From assembly GCA_958295665.1 (NCBI GenBank), contig OY282560.1, positions 101,719,930 to 101,783,929 of the forward strand: a stretch of DNA of 64,000 bases, written 5' to 3'. Position 1 is the first letter of the stretch. Each line of letters opens with the position of its first letter. This DNA is from Tipula vernalis (Eukaryota > Arthropoda > Insecta > Diptera > Tipulidae). The translations under genes were made by a program, and so were the position numbers. Shown piece by piece: positions 48,319 through 60,593 of the stretch. Below the pieces are notes generated by a model that was not told the DNA's origin, did no database searches, and saw only the letters and a program-made list of their open reading frames with translations.

Positions 48319-51300
48319 AACCGAGCGACAAGATGTTATAATCGAAAGCGTGTAGAAAAGAAGCAAAAAGAAGATGATGAATCTATTCAAGATTATTTAA
48401 CCCGTATTCGTAAAATGGCATCAAAATGTGCGTTTGACGACCGATTAGAGGCTTTGTTAGTGGATATATTTGTCACGGGTATGACCGGTAAGGTTTTTGA
48501 CAGATTAAGTGAAAAATAAAATTGGTCGTTAACGGAAGCTATGACGAAGAAATATGAAGTTAAGCTGGTTAGAAACGATGAGTTATCAGCAGATGTGAAT
48601 TGGGTAAATAAAAAGGAAGGTCTTCCAAATCGAAATTACAGTGGTGGCAAACAAAACGTAACCGGTTAACGAAGAGGTGCAATAGATGTAAAAACATCTA
48701 CGAAATGTGAACATTGTGGATTTGGGAATCATTCTTCAATTAGATGCAAATTCAAGAATGCAATATGCTACGGCTGTAATAAAAAGGGGCACTTTCTTGC
48801 GATTTGTCAGCCGGAATGCATGAAATTCTATCAATTGATAATGGAAAATTTTAATCCGTTTTTAATTAGAATTAAGATTCTAAAGGAGATGGTAACTTTC
48901 CAAATCGATTCCGGACCTGGGGTTTCAGCTATTCCAGCGCGTATGTTCTTTCAAAGATTTCCATCAGTGAAATTGTTCCCTGATACTACAACGGTAAAAA
49001 GTTACGGCGGCGGAGAACTTAAAGTTGTGGGGGCGTTTGAACCGAAAATATTGTATAATGAGGTAACAAGAAAATTTAGGATTTTAGTGATTGAGAATGC
49101 GTCAATGCCCATTGTTGGACGTGGTTTCATTAGAGAATTCAAAATTAAGGTCGTATCGATTAATAACGTGGTTGATGGTGAGGTTAAAGAAGTAGATCAG
49201 ATAGTGAAGGATTACAACGAGCTCTTTGATGGTAAAATTGGGAAGTTGAAAGAAGTGATAATAAAGTTAGAGGTGGATGAAAAGGCGCAGCCGAAGTTCT
49301 TTAATGCACGACCTGTACCGCATGCGTTCAGAGACGCGTATAGATTCAGCAGTATGGGGTACACCTTTAGTTCCAATTTTGTAGTCCGATGGAAACATTA
49401 TAGAATCTGTGCGGATTACAAGACGGCTGTAAATCCGCATTTAGCAGATGTTAAGTACCCGTTGCCTCGAATCTCGGAAATCTTCGCTAAGCTTCAAGGA
49501 AATAAAATATTTTCAACCATCGATTTGGCTCGCGCCTATAATCAAATAGAATTGGAAGAAAATTCCCGAAAATTGGTCGCTTGGAGTACGCATGTAGGAA
49601 GTTTCATGATGAATCGTTTGCCATTTGGCATCAAGCCAGCGACTGGTATTTTTCAACGGGAGATTGAAAAGGTTTTGAGAGGAATTACGGGGGTCATAAA
49701 TTTTCTTGATGATATAATTATCGCAGCACCGGACCTGAATACTCATAATATACGATTGCGACAAGTTTTCGAGAGGCTTAAAGAAGCTAATTTAAAGTTA
49801 AATAAGGATAAGTGTATGTTTGCTAAACCACAGTTAAGTTTTCTGAGGAATATTGTGTCGGGAGATGGTATAAGAAAACCATCTAATATAATGAAGCTAT
49901 TTTGGACGCATCTCAGCCGATCGACGTCAAGCAGTTGCGATCTTTTTGTGGAATGGTAAACTATTACGGTAAGTTTATTGCAAATCTAGCAACGAAGATG
50001 TCTCCGCTTTACAACCTTTTGAAAAAGGGGGTGGAGTTTGAGTGGACAAAAGATTGCCAGGACGCATTCGAAGTATTAAAAAAAGATAGTGTCAGATATA
50101 GTTTTGACGCATTACGACGCGAAGTTGCCGCTGTTGCTGACTTGTGATGCTTCAGCTACAGGTATTGGCGCTTTAATTTCACATGTTTTTCGGGATGGTA
50201 CGGAGAGGCCAATAGAATTTGCGTCCCGGATTTTATCTAAAGCTGAGAGAAATTACGGAATGATACAAAAGGAAGCCTTGGCGATTATTTACGGAACCAA
50301 CAAGTTTTATCAATATTTGATAGGTCATCCGTTTACTATAGTAACAGATCACAAACCATTGTTGGGCATTTTTGGGGACAAAAAGGGGATACCGCAAATG
50401 TCAGCAAGCCGTATGCAGAGATGGGCGTTACATTTATGTATCAGGATTCAATTTCATTATTAAATATGTGGGTTCTGATAAAAATTCTGCAGATATGTTA
50501 TCGCGTTTGCCGATCGGAAAGAGTCCCAGCGATGAGCACGAAGAAGGAGAGGCAACATATCTTTGTCACGTTCAAAACAATAGTAGTTCGAGAATTGATT
50601 TTGAGACGATGGTAGAGGAAACGGCTAAAGACAGAGATTTAACAAAGGTAATGGAATGTCTTAAGATCGGGAAATTTGACGAGATTAAAAAAGGGAATTT
50701 GCAGTGTTTCTTCGAAAAACGAGATCAATTAGCAGTCGAAAAAAATATTTTAATGTGGGGATACAGGATGGTTGTACCGACCGATTTGAAAAATGAAATT
50801 TTGAAACAAGTGCATGAGACGCACATGGGAATGGTAAAAACTAAATCAATATTACGTTCGTATGTGTGGTGGCCGGGTATGGATAAGGATATCGAACGAT
50901 AGCTGGGAAGCTGTGAGGCGTGCTTAACTTATGGGAAAAGTCCAAATAAAGTGCCATCCATTCCGTGGCCAAAACCGAGTAGAGCTTGGGGCAGAATACA
51001 TATGGACTTCGGCGGTCCAATCAAAGGATATTATTTCTTAATAATAATTGATGCGCTCACTAGGTGGATAGAGGTGTTTGGTATGAAGGATATGACAACA
51101 AGTTTCACAATACGGAAGTTGCAGGAAGTGTTTTCACGTTTCGGTTATCCAGATGATATAGTGTCAGATAACGGGCGGCAGTTTGTGTCTGAGGATTTCA
51201 AAGATTATTTATCGAAACATGGCATCACGCAAAGACTGACTTCTCCAGGGTATCCAACTACAAATTGAGCAGCGGAAAACGCTGTGAAAACCGTTAAAAA

Positions 51301-52313
51301 CGCCATTAAAAAGTCTTTGTTTGATAATCCAAATGCCAGTGTCGAGGTGGTGGTAAATAAATTTTTATTAGACTATAGAAACACGAATCATTCGACAACG
51401 GGTAAAACACCAGCAGCAGTGTTACTTGGATACAAGCCAAAAATCCAGTTAGATTTACTGAAGCCGAAAAATCATTTGCTAACAGTCGTACCAGTTAATA
51501 ATGGATACGTTAACCCGATAGAACGATAGTTCAAACCGAACGATTTGGTAATGGTGAGGGATTATCGTAATGCTAATAAACCGGGCTGGCAAAAAGCTAT
51601 TATCGTAAAGGTATATGGTAGTAGAAACTATTTTTCCAGATTGGAAACGGGTCGTGTTATCAAAAGACATATTAATCAGATTCGACCACGGTTGGTCCGA
51701 TCTGAAAATTATCAGTGTAAACAGAACAAATTTGAGCCAGTAACTAAGCAGCGTGAAAGAACCAATGGGATTGAAAAGGATAACTTATTTTTTTTAAGTA
51801 GCCGGAAGCGACAACAATAAGAGAGAATACATGTGATGTGGAGGGTGCTGAACACTTCGATATAAGTGAAGTGGTTGATAACGACGAAAAGTTTGTTTAT
51901 GACCTTATCAGTGGGATTGTTGACAGAATTGTTTACGAAACAGGAGAGGAGAGTCATCACAATTTGAGGGATAGAAATATAATTAAGAAACCATTTAGAT
52001 TTAGATAAATGTTAATATAAGTTAATAATTTTATAAAGTTGATAAGGGGAGTGAGGTTATAGAACCGTTGAATTGAAAGTAAATCATTCGTAGTAGTAGT
52101 AGTTAAGAAATTGAGTATTGTAAACACATTTGTGGGGACGTTTGTTATGTATTGAGATCGTACTGTATGAATGTAAACGAACTTCATAGTATGCATTAAG
52201 TTAGGTTGAGTTTTGACGTCCAAATGTGGAACAAGCGTATCTTTGGATATCTTAAGAAATAAACATTATAAGAAGCAATTATAATCGTGTTTCATATTAA
52301 ACCCAGACATTAC
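48319..52313 (+). mobile_element. Ty3/gypsy retrotransposon, 5'-truncated, with 3' LTR
   Basis: The order is gag (partial, from 48319), two zinc knuckles (CEHCGFGNHSSIRC and CYGCNKKGHFLAIC, about 48708-48810), protease with QIDSGPGVSAIP (48901), RT with FSTIDLARAYNQI and FLDDIIIA (about 49700), RNase H (CDASATGIGALI, about 50146), an integrase zinc-binding part (HETHMGMVKTKS) and core (HMDFGGPI, VSDNGRQF, about 51170). A purine tract AAGGGGAG near 52046 precedes a probable LTR of about 270 bases, TGAGG to TTACA, with AATAAA near 52258. No 5' LTR is present. Frame changes near 49890, 50090 and 50440 and stops near 48519, 48667, 50900, 51267 and 51527 make it inactive. The order and motifs fit the gypsy-group elements common in insects. 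Confidence 0.9.
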
Positions 52314-53514
52314 ATTATATATAGTTATATATATAGAACGTAAATGAAGCTAAAATTATTCATTTTTCAATTTTTTTCTCTGTCAAAAAGTGTCGAAAAC
52401 ACAGATTTTGATATTTTGAAAGACTACCAAAACTCGTGTCGAAAACTGTATCACTATCCATCTCTGATTTCACACACATTGACGCTTCCCTATCGACCAA
52501 ATGACTTCGTCTTAACCATATGTTGAAAAATTTCATTAGTATCCTTCTATCGGTATTCAATCACACTTTTAACTACTGTGCCAAACACTTCATTTTTAAC
52601 GACTGAGCCGTTTGGCCAGTTAATTTAAAGTAATTCGGATTAGAATTCTGGATTAAAAGATCAAGTTTTTTGATGGCTACGAATCTATCCCAACGGAATA
52701 TTTAATCAGATATAAGGTTTCTGAAACAGTTTATGTTGCAAATGGTTTAAATGAATTATTTTTGTTGTTCAATTTGGTATTTATTGAAAGCAGTTGGACA
52801 AAATGATTTATTTAGCGTCATTCAGGGGTATTGGTTGATTTTCATTTTCAATCGTTTTATGAACGAAAATGTTCGAAATCTATATGTTTGTGATGGGCAC
52901 AAATTTTTCAATGTGTAGCACTAATTTTGTCCAATAGGCACTAATTCGGTTCTAACGACGTGAGAAGTTCCATATGAAATATTTTATCTACCAAATTAAA
53001 TATTGCTGTGTGAATTAATTAAAAATTAAAATTTTAACAACTAAAGAAAAACATGAAGCCCATTTATAAAAATCATTTTCCTATTTTGTTGTCTATACTA
53101 TTACATTAAAAGCTTTATTAAGAAAATACAGAAGGAAACACATCGTGTTTATATATTAACTGAACCAATATTAAAAAACGAGATGTTTTTTAACACACTT
53201 ATCAAAATTTATGTACGGTCTTTATCGTGATAAATTTTTTAATTTTTTTTTTGTGGTGAATAATTTTTTTTATTTTAATTTTAATGTCAAAATTTTAACT
53301 TTTAACAGGTTTTTAACTAATTCACACACGGCCTTAAATTCGAAAGTTTTCCTGCTGCATAATGTAATTTTATACAATAAATCAATAAAGGATTAAATAC
53401 AATCCTTAAGTATAATCTAAAAATTAGAGATAAAGCTTTTCAAAAATCCAAAACTTTCTGTTATCAAACATTCAAAGTTTGTATTTCAACAAATGAATTA
53501 TGTAGCCTTTAAAT
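52314..53514. other. Intergenic sequence between gypsy and esterase 3
   Basis: AT-rich; no gene, RNA or transposon end is recognised. Confidence 0.5.
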
Positions 53515-53520
53515 TTTTAT

Positions 53521-55378
53521 TTAAAATGTTTTGTCAATGGTACGCCAAAAATTAATCATGTCCAAATTTATGTCGGTGCTTGTTTTCACCTCATATCCAT
53601 TTTCATCGTCAGAATTTACAATATATAAATATTCACACGGCTTATCGGGATCCGTCGGATCAAAAGTACAAATTGTTGATTTCTCGTGTGGTGCTCTAAA
53701 ACCGCAGTAAATAAATATTAATAAATGTAATAAATACTATTGTCTATATATTTGTTATCACAGACTTACCGCCCACTAGCGAAATTAACATAAATATCGA
53801 TCATTTCGGTTACCAACTGCGCTTCAACAGAATCGAAGCTATACGGTGGAAAAATTCCATTATCGAACAAATAAAGTAAATCATCAGCATGAACTACGCC
53901 AAAATCAATTGAGCTTAGTGTAAATATAAAAGAAAACGAGAATGGGCCACGATAGTTAAATTTCATTAAATACAGTGGATTCACTACATCAGCGGTTTTT
54001 GAGTGAAATTTATATGTAGCATAATAAGGATAATGGAACGTCCGGTCGCTTAACATCTATAATATTAGTTTATTAAAAATAATTCTAAACTAAACTTAAA
54101 TTATTTACTTACATTCGTGTATTGTTGTGCATTGTGCCAGCCGATACTTCTTGTGCCGTTTAAATAAAAATCAACTATCTGATCAATTTGCGGTTGCAGT
54201 TCTGGATCATCTTCTGGTAACCTTAAGGTCATTTGCAATCCGATTACGAAATCAAAATTTTCATTAAAGCTTTCAATTTGCGCGTCATTTACCAGAACCA
54301 AACCTGTTCTCACAACACCTTCTTCCGGGACTATTGACATTAATAATGGGACCTTTTTATAATTTCCATTCGCTACCGATACAAGAGGATTTTCCACTAA
54401 AAATGCGTTAGGACTGCCGCTATTCTCGACCACTGGTCTAAAAACTACCGTTGGATCTAATTCCCATTTACGGAAATAGTCGCCTGCATCTAGTATAACA
54501 CGTGGATCTGTAGCTCGAAATTCTGCTCCTAGTTCAGCTGTCGTCAATGTATCGTAATTCTCAATACCAACTTCACGAGCCAGTAGTCGCGTTAAGGTTA
54601 ACGGATCTTCATCGACGTAGGCGAATGGTGCTATTCCACTTCCACTTGTAGCCACCACTCGATTGAATAAATTACTTGACAATGGGCTCATCATATGTAA
54701 ATGCACCGAAGCGCCACCAGCACTTTGTCCAAAGATTGTAATTTGATTTGGATCTCCATTGAAGAGTATAATATTGTCCTTAATCCATTGCATAGCTAAT
54801 GCTTGATCTTTAAATGCGAAATTTCCAGGGATTTCATCGTCACCGGTCGACAAAAAACCTATCGTTCCTACGCGATATGTTGGCGTAACTAGAATCACAT
54901 CACCATGATCCATAAAAAATTTTGGTCCATACATAATCGTGGACGATGTTCCGACTATAAAGGCTCCTCCATGAATTTTAATAATCACCGGCAATAATTT
55001 ATCGCTTGATGTTCCAATTGGACGAAACAGGTTTAAATACAAACAATCTTCGCCTCCCTGTATTTCAGGGTTTCCTGTGGCATCCAGATAATTTTTTTGT
55101 ATACACATTTGCTGCTCCTCATTTGCTAGGTGATCGTGTGACCAAAAATCGTGAAATGGAACAGGATTTGAAAATCTTAAATTTCCAAGTGGTGGTTCAG
55201 CAAATGGAACTCCAAGAAATGCTTCGATGAAAGGAGTACGGAAACCGGGTAAAATTGTGCCCGTAATACTACCGTTCATATTAAATGTGGCTAAATTAGG
55301 CCGAATAACTGGTGGTTCTGGCTTAAACGCATTGCAACACGTAATAATTCCCAAAATTAACACTTTTATAAGCCACAT
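53521..55378 (-). CDS. Secreted carboxylesterase 3
   Basis: Three exons (55378-54113, 54056-53770, 53695-53521) give 575 residues. MWLIKVLILGIITCCNA is a signal peptide. The oxyanion hole is HGGAF (136-140) and the triad is Ser219 (GQSAGG), Glu353 (VPEEG) and His478 (GVVHADD). The sequence from FNMNGSITGTILPG onward is close to esterases 1 and 4. It keeps the two 3' introns of esterase 1 at the same positions and phases but has no intron after LRFS. An AATAAA overlaps the stop codon, as in esterase 4, so the 3' UTR is probably very short. The gene looks intact. Substrate unknown; the family includes xenobiotic, odorant and hormone esterases. Confidence 0.93.
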
Positions 55379-55605
55379 TTCATTCTATTCGTTTCACAAT
55401 TTAATCGTAACTGAATTGTTTACCAAATAATGTGCCAACTGATTTGGTTTTATCATCGATATAATTTCTGAAGTGTAAAGCGCGTGTATTTGAGTGTAAA
55501 TCAAAGTTTAATTATACGCTTGCCATTTGTTGCGAGAGATAACAATGCAGTAGGGGCTGCAAGATCATTGAGGACAACAATAAAATAATATTTATTTATA
55601 TGAAT
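55379..55605. other. Spacer between esterases 3 and 4
   Basis: About 230 bases separate the esterase 3 start from the esterase 4 stop. It should hold the esterase 3 promoter and the 3' end of esterase 4. Confidence 0.5.
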
Positions 55606-55610
55606 TTTAT

Positions 55611-57396
55611 TTAAAACAATTTATTAATGCCACGCCAAAAATTAATCATGTCCATGTCAGTGTCGGTACTCGTTTCCACCTCATACCCATTACCATCTGC
55701 CGAATTTACGATATACAAATATTCACACGGTTTATCAGGGTCAGATGCATCAAACGTACATACTGTTGATTTCTCATGTGGAGCCCGTCCGGACGCAAAA
55801 TTAACATAAATATTCACCATTTCGGTTACTATTTGAGCTTCCACGGAATCAATATCAAATAGCGGGAATAAACCGTTATCAAACAAATATAGCAAATCAT
55901 CACCATGAATCACACCAAAATTTATTGTAGTTTGGGTAAATAAGTAAGAAAATGAAAAAGGGCCACGGTAATTGAATTCCATTAAATACAGTGGATTTAT
56001 CAATGGATCAACCGATTTTGAATGGAACTTGTAAGTTGAGTACAAAGGATAATGAAACACTCGATCTCCAATCATCTGAAAGAAAGAAACGATTTTGAAT
56101 TGATCTTTTAAATTAAAGTCGAAACTGGCTTACATCTGTTAATCGCTGACCATTATGCCAACCAATGTTTCTGGTCCCGTTAAAATAAAAATCTATAACT
56201 TGTTCTGTTTTCCTCTGCACCTCTGGGTCATCTTGTGCAAAATCATTTAAAGCCGCAATTCCTACATCAAAATTATCATTTAAAAACGCCAACTGCTCTT
56301 CATTCGTTAGTAATCCACCGCTTGTTACAACACCTTCTTCGGGCACAATCGACATTAATAAAGGAACCGTTTTATAATTTCCATTAATTAGCGATACTTG
56401 TGGATCTTCTATTAGAAAAGCGTTGGGGTTGTCACTTTCTACTACTGCTGTAAACGCTATAGATGGATCTGATGTCCAACCTTGGAAAAGGCTCGCTGCT
56501 ACCAAAATAACACGTGGATCAGTAGCTTTGAATGCTGTTGTTAATTGGGCTGTGGTCAATGTATCATAATTCTCAACACCAATTGCTTGAGCTAGTAGCC
56601 TTACTGCTCTTAATGGATCAAAATTTACGACAGCAAATGAAGAAATTGCACTCCCACTCATTACCACAATACGATCAAACAAATTATGTGACAACGGACT
56701 AAACATATGAAAATGTACTGAAGCACCACCAGCACTTTGACCAAAAATTGTAATTTGATTTGGATCCCCATTAAAAAACACAACGTTTTCTTTAATCCAT
56801 TGCATGGCCATTGCTTGATCCTTAAGTCCAAAATTCCCTGGCATTTCATTATCGCCGGTCGATAAGAACCCGAGAGGGCCTAAACGGTATGCTATCGTAA
56901 TAAGGATCACATCACCATGATCGATAAAAAATTTAGGTCCATACGATTCTGTTGCAGGTGAGCCACTTACAAATCCACCGCCATGTACAAAGATCATGAC
57001 TGGAAGTAATCGATCACTTGAAGTGCCGAGTGGTCGAAAAACATTTAAATAAAGACAGTCCTCGGTTCCTTCAATTGGATTACCTCCGGTAACTGACAAA
57101 AGATTTATCTGAATACACATATTTCGCTCTTCATTGGCAACGTGATCGTGGGCCCAGAAATCTTGAAACGGAACTGGATTCGAAAATCTTAGGTCTCCTA
57201 ATGGCGGTTCCGCAAATGGTACACCAAGAAATGCTTCGATGAACGGCGTCCGATAACCCGGTAATATAGTGCCAGTAATACTGCCATTCATATTAAATGT
57301 GGAAATATTTGGCCTAATTATCGGTTTATTTTGTATCGAAGCATTGCCCAAAACAATTAAACCAATCAGATAGAATAACACTATTTTAGCCGACAT
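55611..57396 (-). CDS. Secreted carboxylesterase 4
   Basis: Two exons (57396-56134, 56075-55611) give 575 residues. The N-terminus MSAKIVLFYLIGLIVLGNA is a signal peptide; the frame stays open upstream to 57546, but that part is polar and absent from the sister genes, so ATG 57396 is preferred. The active-site parts are HGGGF (138-142), GQSAGG with Ser221, VPEEG and GVIHGDD. HGGGF replaces the HGGAF of its neighbours. The final intron of esterases 1-3 is missing: FASGRAPHEKSTVCTF reads straight through the junction. An AATAAA overlaps the stop. Intact and likely functional; substrate unknown. Confidence 0.93.
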
Positions 57397-57635
57397 TTTA
57401 AAAGTCCACCTAAATTGACAGTCAATACCAAACTGTCTTACTTTAGGCTGAGCACAAAACAAATTTATTATCAATGATTGAGTCTTATCAGGTAACGAAT
57501 TAATGACTCGCATTTTGAGTAAAAATCTCATGATTAATAATAACAAAACACTTTACGCAATATTAGATATCAGTTGGTGCCAAATTTAACTAAAAATCTC
57601 AAGTGGGGCGTATTTTAATTGATTATACTAGTATT
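57397..57635. other. Upstream flank of esterase 4
   Basis: About 240 bases between the esterase 4 start and the esterase 5 fragment, presumably with the esterase 4 promoter. No motif stands out. Confidence 0.4.
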
Positions 57636-57720
57636 AGAATAGTCTATCATTTTTCCTCAACAAGTTGATCATATCCATCCAATTTCCTTATCCAATTTCA
57701 TCCTCCGCATTCACAATAAA
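57636..57720 (-). pseudogene. Esterase 5, last codons only, cut by a LINE
   Basis: The minus strand reads FIVNAEDEIG, a stop, then MDMINLLRKNDRLF and TAA. This aligns with the ends of esterases 3 and 4 (YIVNSADGNG ... DMINFWRGINKLF). It has its own in-frame stop and a changed FWR motif, so it was probably decaying before the LINE poly(A) tail landed at 57721. No more of this gene is seen beyond the LINE. Confidence 0.75.
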
Positions 57721-57929
57721 TTTTTTTTTTTTTTTTTTTTTTTAAATGTTGCCAATGGCTTTATTCTTGAATCTTTCAACATAAGAAACTAACAAGAAGT
57801 AATCAAATCTTAAGCTAAAAATTATTACATATTTTAAGTCTTAACCAATGTTAATACTTATTGTTAGGGCTCACAATTTAATTAATTTAGACTACACTTA
57901 TATGTATATATCGAATTAAATTTACAGGT

Positions 57930-60593
57930 TCACAGGTTCATTAGTTCGAGTGGATCTGTTCTTCTCAGACGTCTAAATCGCGGCTGTTTTAGTATCTCCC
58001 TGGCCAATTCGTTGGGATGTGCTTCTAGTTTTGAATAATATTTCGAACTGAATTCTTTAATTGTTTCTTTAACGGTTTTAATCCCAAGGTCGTGATGTAT
58101 ATTACTATTTCGAATGTACCAAGGAGCATTGGTGATACTGCGAAGTATTTTCGCTTGGGTTCGTTGCAGGAGTTCTCTGTTTGAAGCGCTGGTGGATCCC
58201 CATAACTGAATACCATAAGTCCATATGGGTTTGATTATTGATTTGTACAGTAAAACTTTATTGACTAATGACAACTGAGATTTTCTTCCCATCAGCCAAT
58301 ACATTTTGGAAAATGTAATTTTTATTTGGTTGCGCTTTGTTTCAATATGATTTTTCCACGTTAACCTTCTATCCAGATGCAAACCTAAGTATTTTACCTT
58401 CGTTTGTTGAGGAATATTTTTATCGTTTAATTTCACTGGTGGGCAGGTGCGTTTGTTTAGCGTGAATGTGACGTGAGTTGATTTGTTTTCGTTCACTTTT
58501 ATTCGCCATGCCTTTATCCAGTCCGCGACCTTGTTTAAATGATTCTGTAACTCCTTTGAGGCAATTTCAGGATTAGTGTGAGACACCAGGATGGCAGTGT
58601 CATCGGCAAATGTTGATATTATCACTTTGTTGGTTACAGGTATATCAGCTGTGTTCAACAAGTATAATATTGGTCCTAGAACGCTACCTTGCGGGACACC
58701 TGTATTAATATCATTTAAGCAAGTAGTTGCACTGTTTTGTTTGACCATGTATTCCCTTTGAAGAAGATAGTTTCCCAGAACTGAGTGAAATTTTTTCGGT
58801 AGAAGCTCCTTAATTTTGTAAATTAGTCCATCGTGCCAAACTTTATCAAAAGCTTGGGCGATATCCAAAAAGGCAGCAGCACAATATTTCTTTTCCTCGA
58901 AGGTGATTTTGATTGCATTTACAATCCTGTGTACTTGCTCTGTAGTACCATGTTGGTTTCGGAACCCAAATTGATGGTCTGGAATAACGCGCCGTTCTTC
59001 TAATATTGGTTTCAATTTCATTAGTAACATTTTTTCAAATAGCTTTGAGATTGTGGGCAGCATGCTTATTGGACGATATGATGAGATTTGCGTTTCTTTT
59101 TTCCCTGGCTTATGTATCATTGTGATCAAAGATATCTTCCATTTTTGAGGAATATAACTGGTTCGCATGACCGCGTTGAATACAAATGTTATTAGTTTTA
59201 TGCATTTATCCGGCAATTCCCTTATCATTTTTCCAACAATAAGATCATGTCCTGGTGCCTTTTTCGGGCTTATGCAAGTTTTAATTGTATTCTTAACTTT
59301 CTTCCAGTTATACTTTATAGGTTTGTAGGATAAACCATCATCCGTTGGCTGGGGTAGCACAAAATAATTATCTTCTTCGTGTGGGACGAATACTGTTGCT
59401 AGATGAGCAGCAAAAGCATTGGCTTTTTCTTCATCACTTCTCGCCCAATTTCCAGTTGGTAGTCTAATCGGTGGATTCGAATTTGTTGGCCTTTTTAAAT
59501 TTTTTGTTGCCTTCCACAAGTAATAATCTGTCCTCTCGGTTGCCGAGAGATCACTTAAGTAGTTCTTTACGCGCTGGTTTTCTTCTTCGCTCAAAGCAAA
59601 TCTTAGGGCCTTAATAGCTCGATTTAATTTCCACTTCAATAATGGTGATTTTGTTTGCTGCCATTGACGGCGAACCTTTCGCTTTTCCTGGATTAGTTCC
59701 TGTATATTATGTGACAGTTTATTAACTTTTTCCGAACTACTTATGCCGGGTGTAGCCCTTTTAGCAGATAATGTCATGATATCTTTTAGATTTTCTGCCG
59801 CCGCATCAATATCAGCTGGTGTGATCAGAGGAATATTAAGTAGACACTTTTGTTCGACTAACCTCCTATATTGATCCCAATTAGTTTTTTTGTTTGTAAG
59901 ACGGTTCGGTATTTCGTTCCTTAGGACATCAGTACTCAATGTTACTATTACCGGTGAGTGATCAGAAGACAGATCATAGCAATCAGTGGCCTTAGCATAT
60001 GTACGTGGAATGCCCTTAGTTACACAAAAGTCAATTAGATCAGGAGTTTTCTTTTTATCCGTGGGCCAGTAAGTTGGGTTACCGGCAGATAAATAATCCA
60101 GGGACTGTTCCTCTATGGCATCATAAAGTTGTTTACCTTTCGGCGAAGTTAATCTGGAACCCCAATGAGTATGTTTAGCGTTGTAATCACCGCCCGCAAG
60201 AAATTTATTACCCAGCTGGCTGAAATAATCCAAGAACTGGAGTTTTTTTATAGCATGTTTTGGAGGGCAGTACACTGCTGATATGACGCAGTTTCCAGAC
60301 CACTCCTGCAGACAAATGCTCGTTGATTGTATATGTTCTTTCTCATATTTTGTAAGTTCGTAGTGTTTTAATCTTCGCTTAATCAATACAGCAGTGCCTC
60401 CATGTGCTTTACCATCTGGGTGCTTGGTGTCATAAATAGAGTACCCATTAATTTTGAAATACCTATTTTTGGTGAAGCGTGTTTCTGATATTAACATTAT
60501 GTCAATATTGTGTTCAGTGAGGAATGCATGTACCTCCGATTTATGTTGTGTTAGGCCGTTTGCATTCCATATGGCTATTTTGATGATGGTCAT
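57930..60593 (-). CDS. LINE ORF2: endonuclease and reverse transcriptase (jockey type)
   Basis: 887 residues, intact, close to the size of fly jockey pol (about 916). The apurinic-type endonuclease occupies about 1-225 (IAIWNANGL, ISETRF, GGDYNAKHTHWG, SSDHSPVI) and nicks target DNA. The reverse transcriptase spans about 430-720: KKAPGHD, YRPISMLPT, FGFRNQHGT, FLDIAQAFDKVWH, GVPQGSVLGP, the catalytic FADD and KYLGLHLD. No RNase H domain follows, as expected for jockey. The start codon overlaps the ORF1 stop as ATGA, which suggests translation by reinitiation. All catalytic residues I can identify are present, so this protein may be active. Confidence 0.93.
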   Translation of the reverse strand: MTIIKIAIWNANGLTQHKSEVHAFLTEHNIDIMLISETRFTKNRYFKINGYSIYDTKHPDGKAHGGTAVLIKRRLKHYELTKYEKEHIQSTSICLQEWSGNCVISAVYCPPKHAIKKLQFLDYFSQLGNKFLAGGDYNAKHTHWGSRLTSPKGKQLYDAIEEQSLDYLSAGNPTYWPTDKKKTPDLIDFCVTKGIPRTYAKATDCYDLSSDHSPVIVTLSTDVLRNEIPNRLTNKKTNWDQYRRLVEQKCLLNIPLITPADIDAAAENLKDIMTLSAKRATPGISSSEKVNKLSHNIQELIQEKRKVRRQWQQTKSPLLKWKLNRAIKALRFALSEEENQRVKNYLSDLSATERTDYYLWKATKNLKRPTNSNPPIRLPTGNWARSDEEKANAFAAHLATVFVPHEEDNYFVLPQPTDDGLSYKPIKYNWKKVKNTIKTCISPKKAPGHDLIVGKMIRELPDKCIKLITFVFNAVMRTSYIPQKWKISLITMIHKPGKKETQISSYRPISMLPTISKLFEKMLLMKLKPILEERRVIPDHQFGFRNQHGTTEQVHRIVNAIKITFEEKKYCAAAFLDIAQAFDKVWHDGLIYKIKELLPKKFHSVLGNYLLQREYMVKQNSATTCLNDINTGVPQGSVLGPILYLLNTADIPVTNKVIISTFADDTAILVSHTNPEIASKELQNHLNKVADWIKAWRIKVNENKSTHVTFTLNKRTCPPVKLNDKNIPQQTKVKYLGLHLDRRLTWKNHIETKRNQIKITFSKMYWLMGRKSQLSLVNKVLLYKSIIKPIWTYGIQLWGSTSASNRELLQRTQAKILRSITNAPWYIRNSNIHHDLGIKTVKETIKEFSSKYYSKLEAHPNELAREILKQPRFRRLRRTDPLELMNL

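Noticed and set aside
51712..52223. Minus-strand frames in the gypsy 3' region
   Set aside because: They run antisense to the element's end and LTR, with no similarity.
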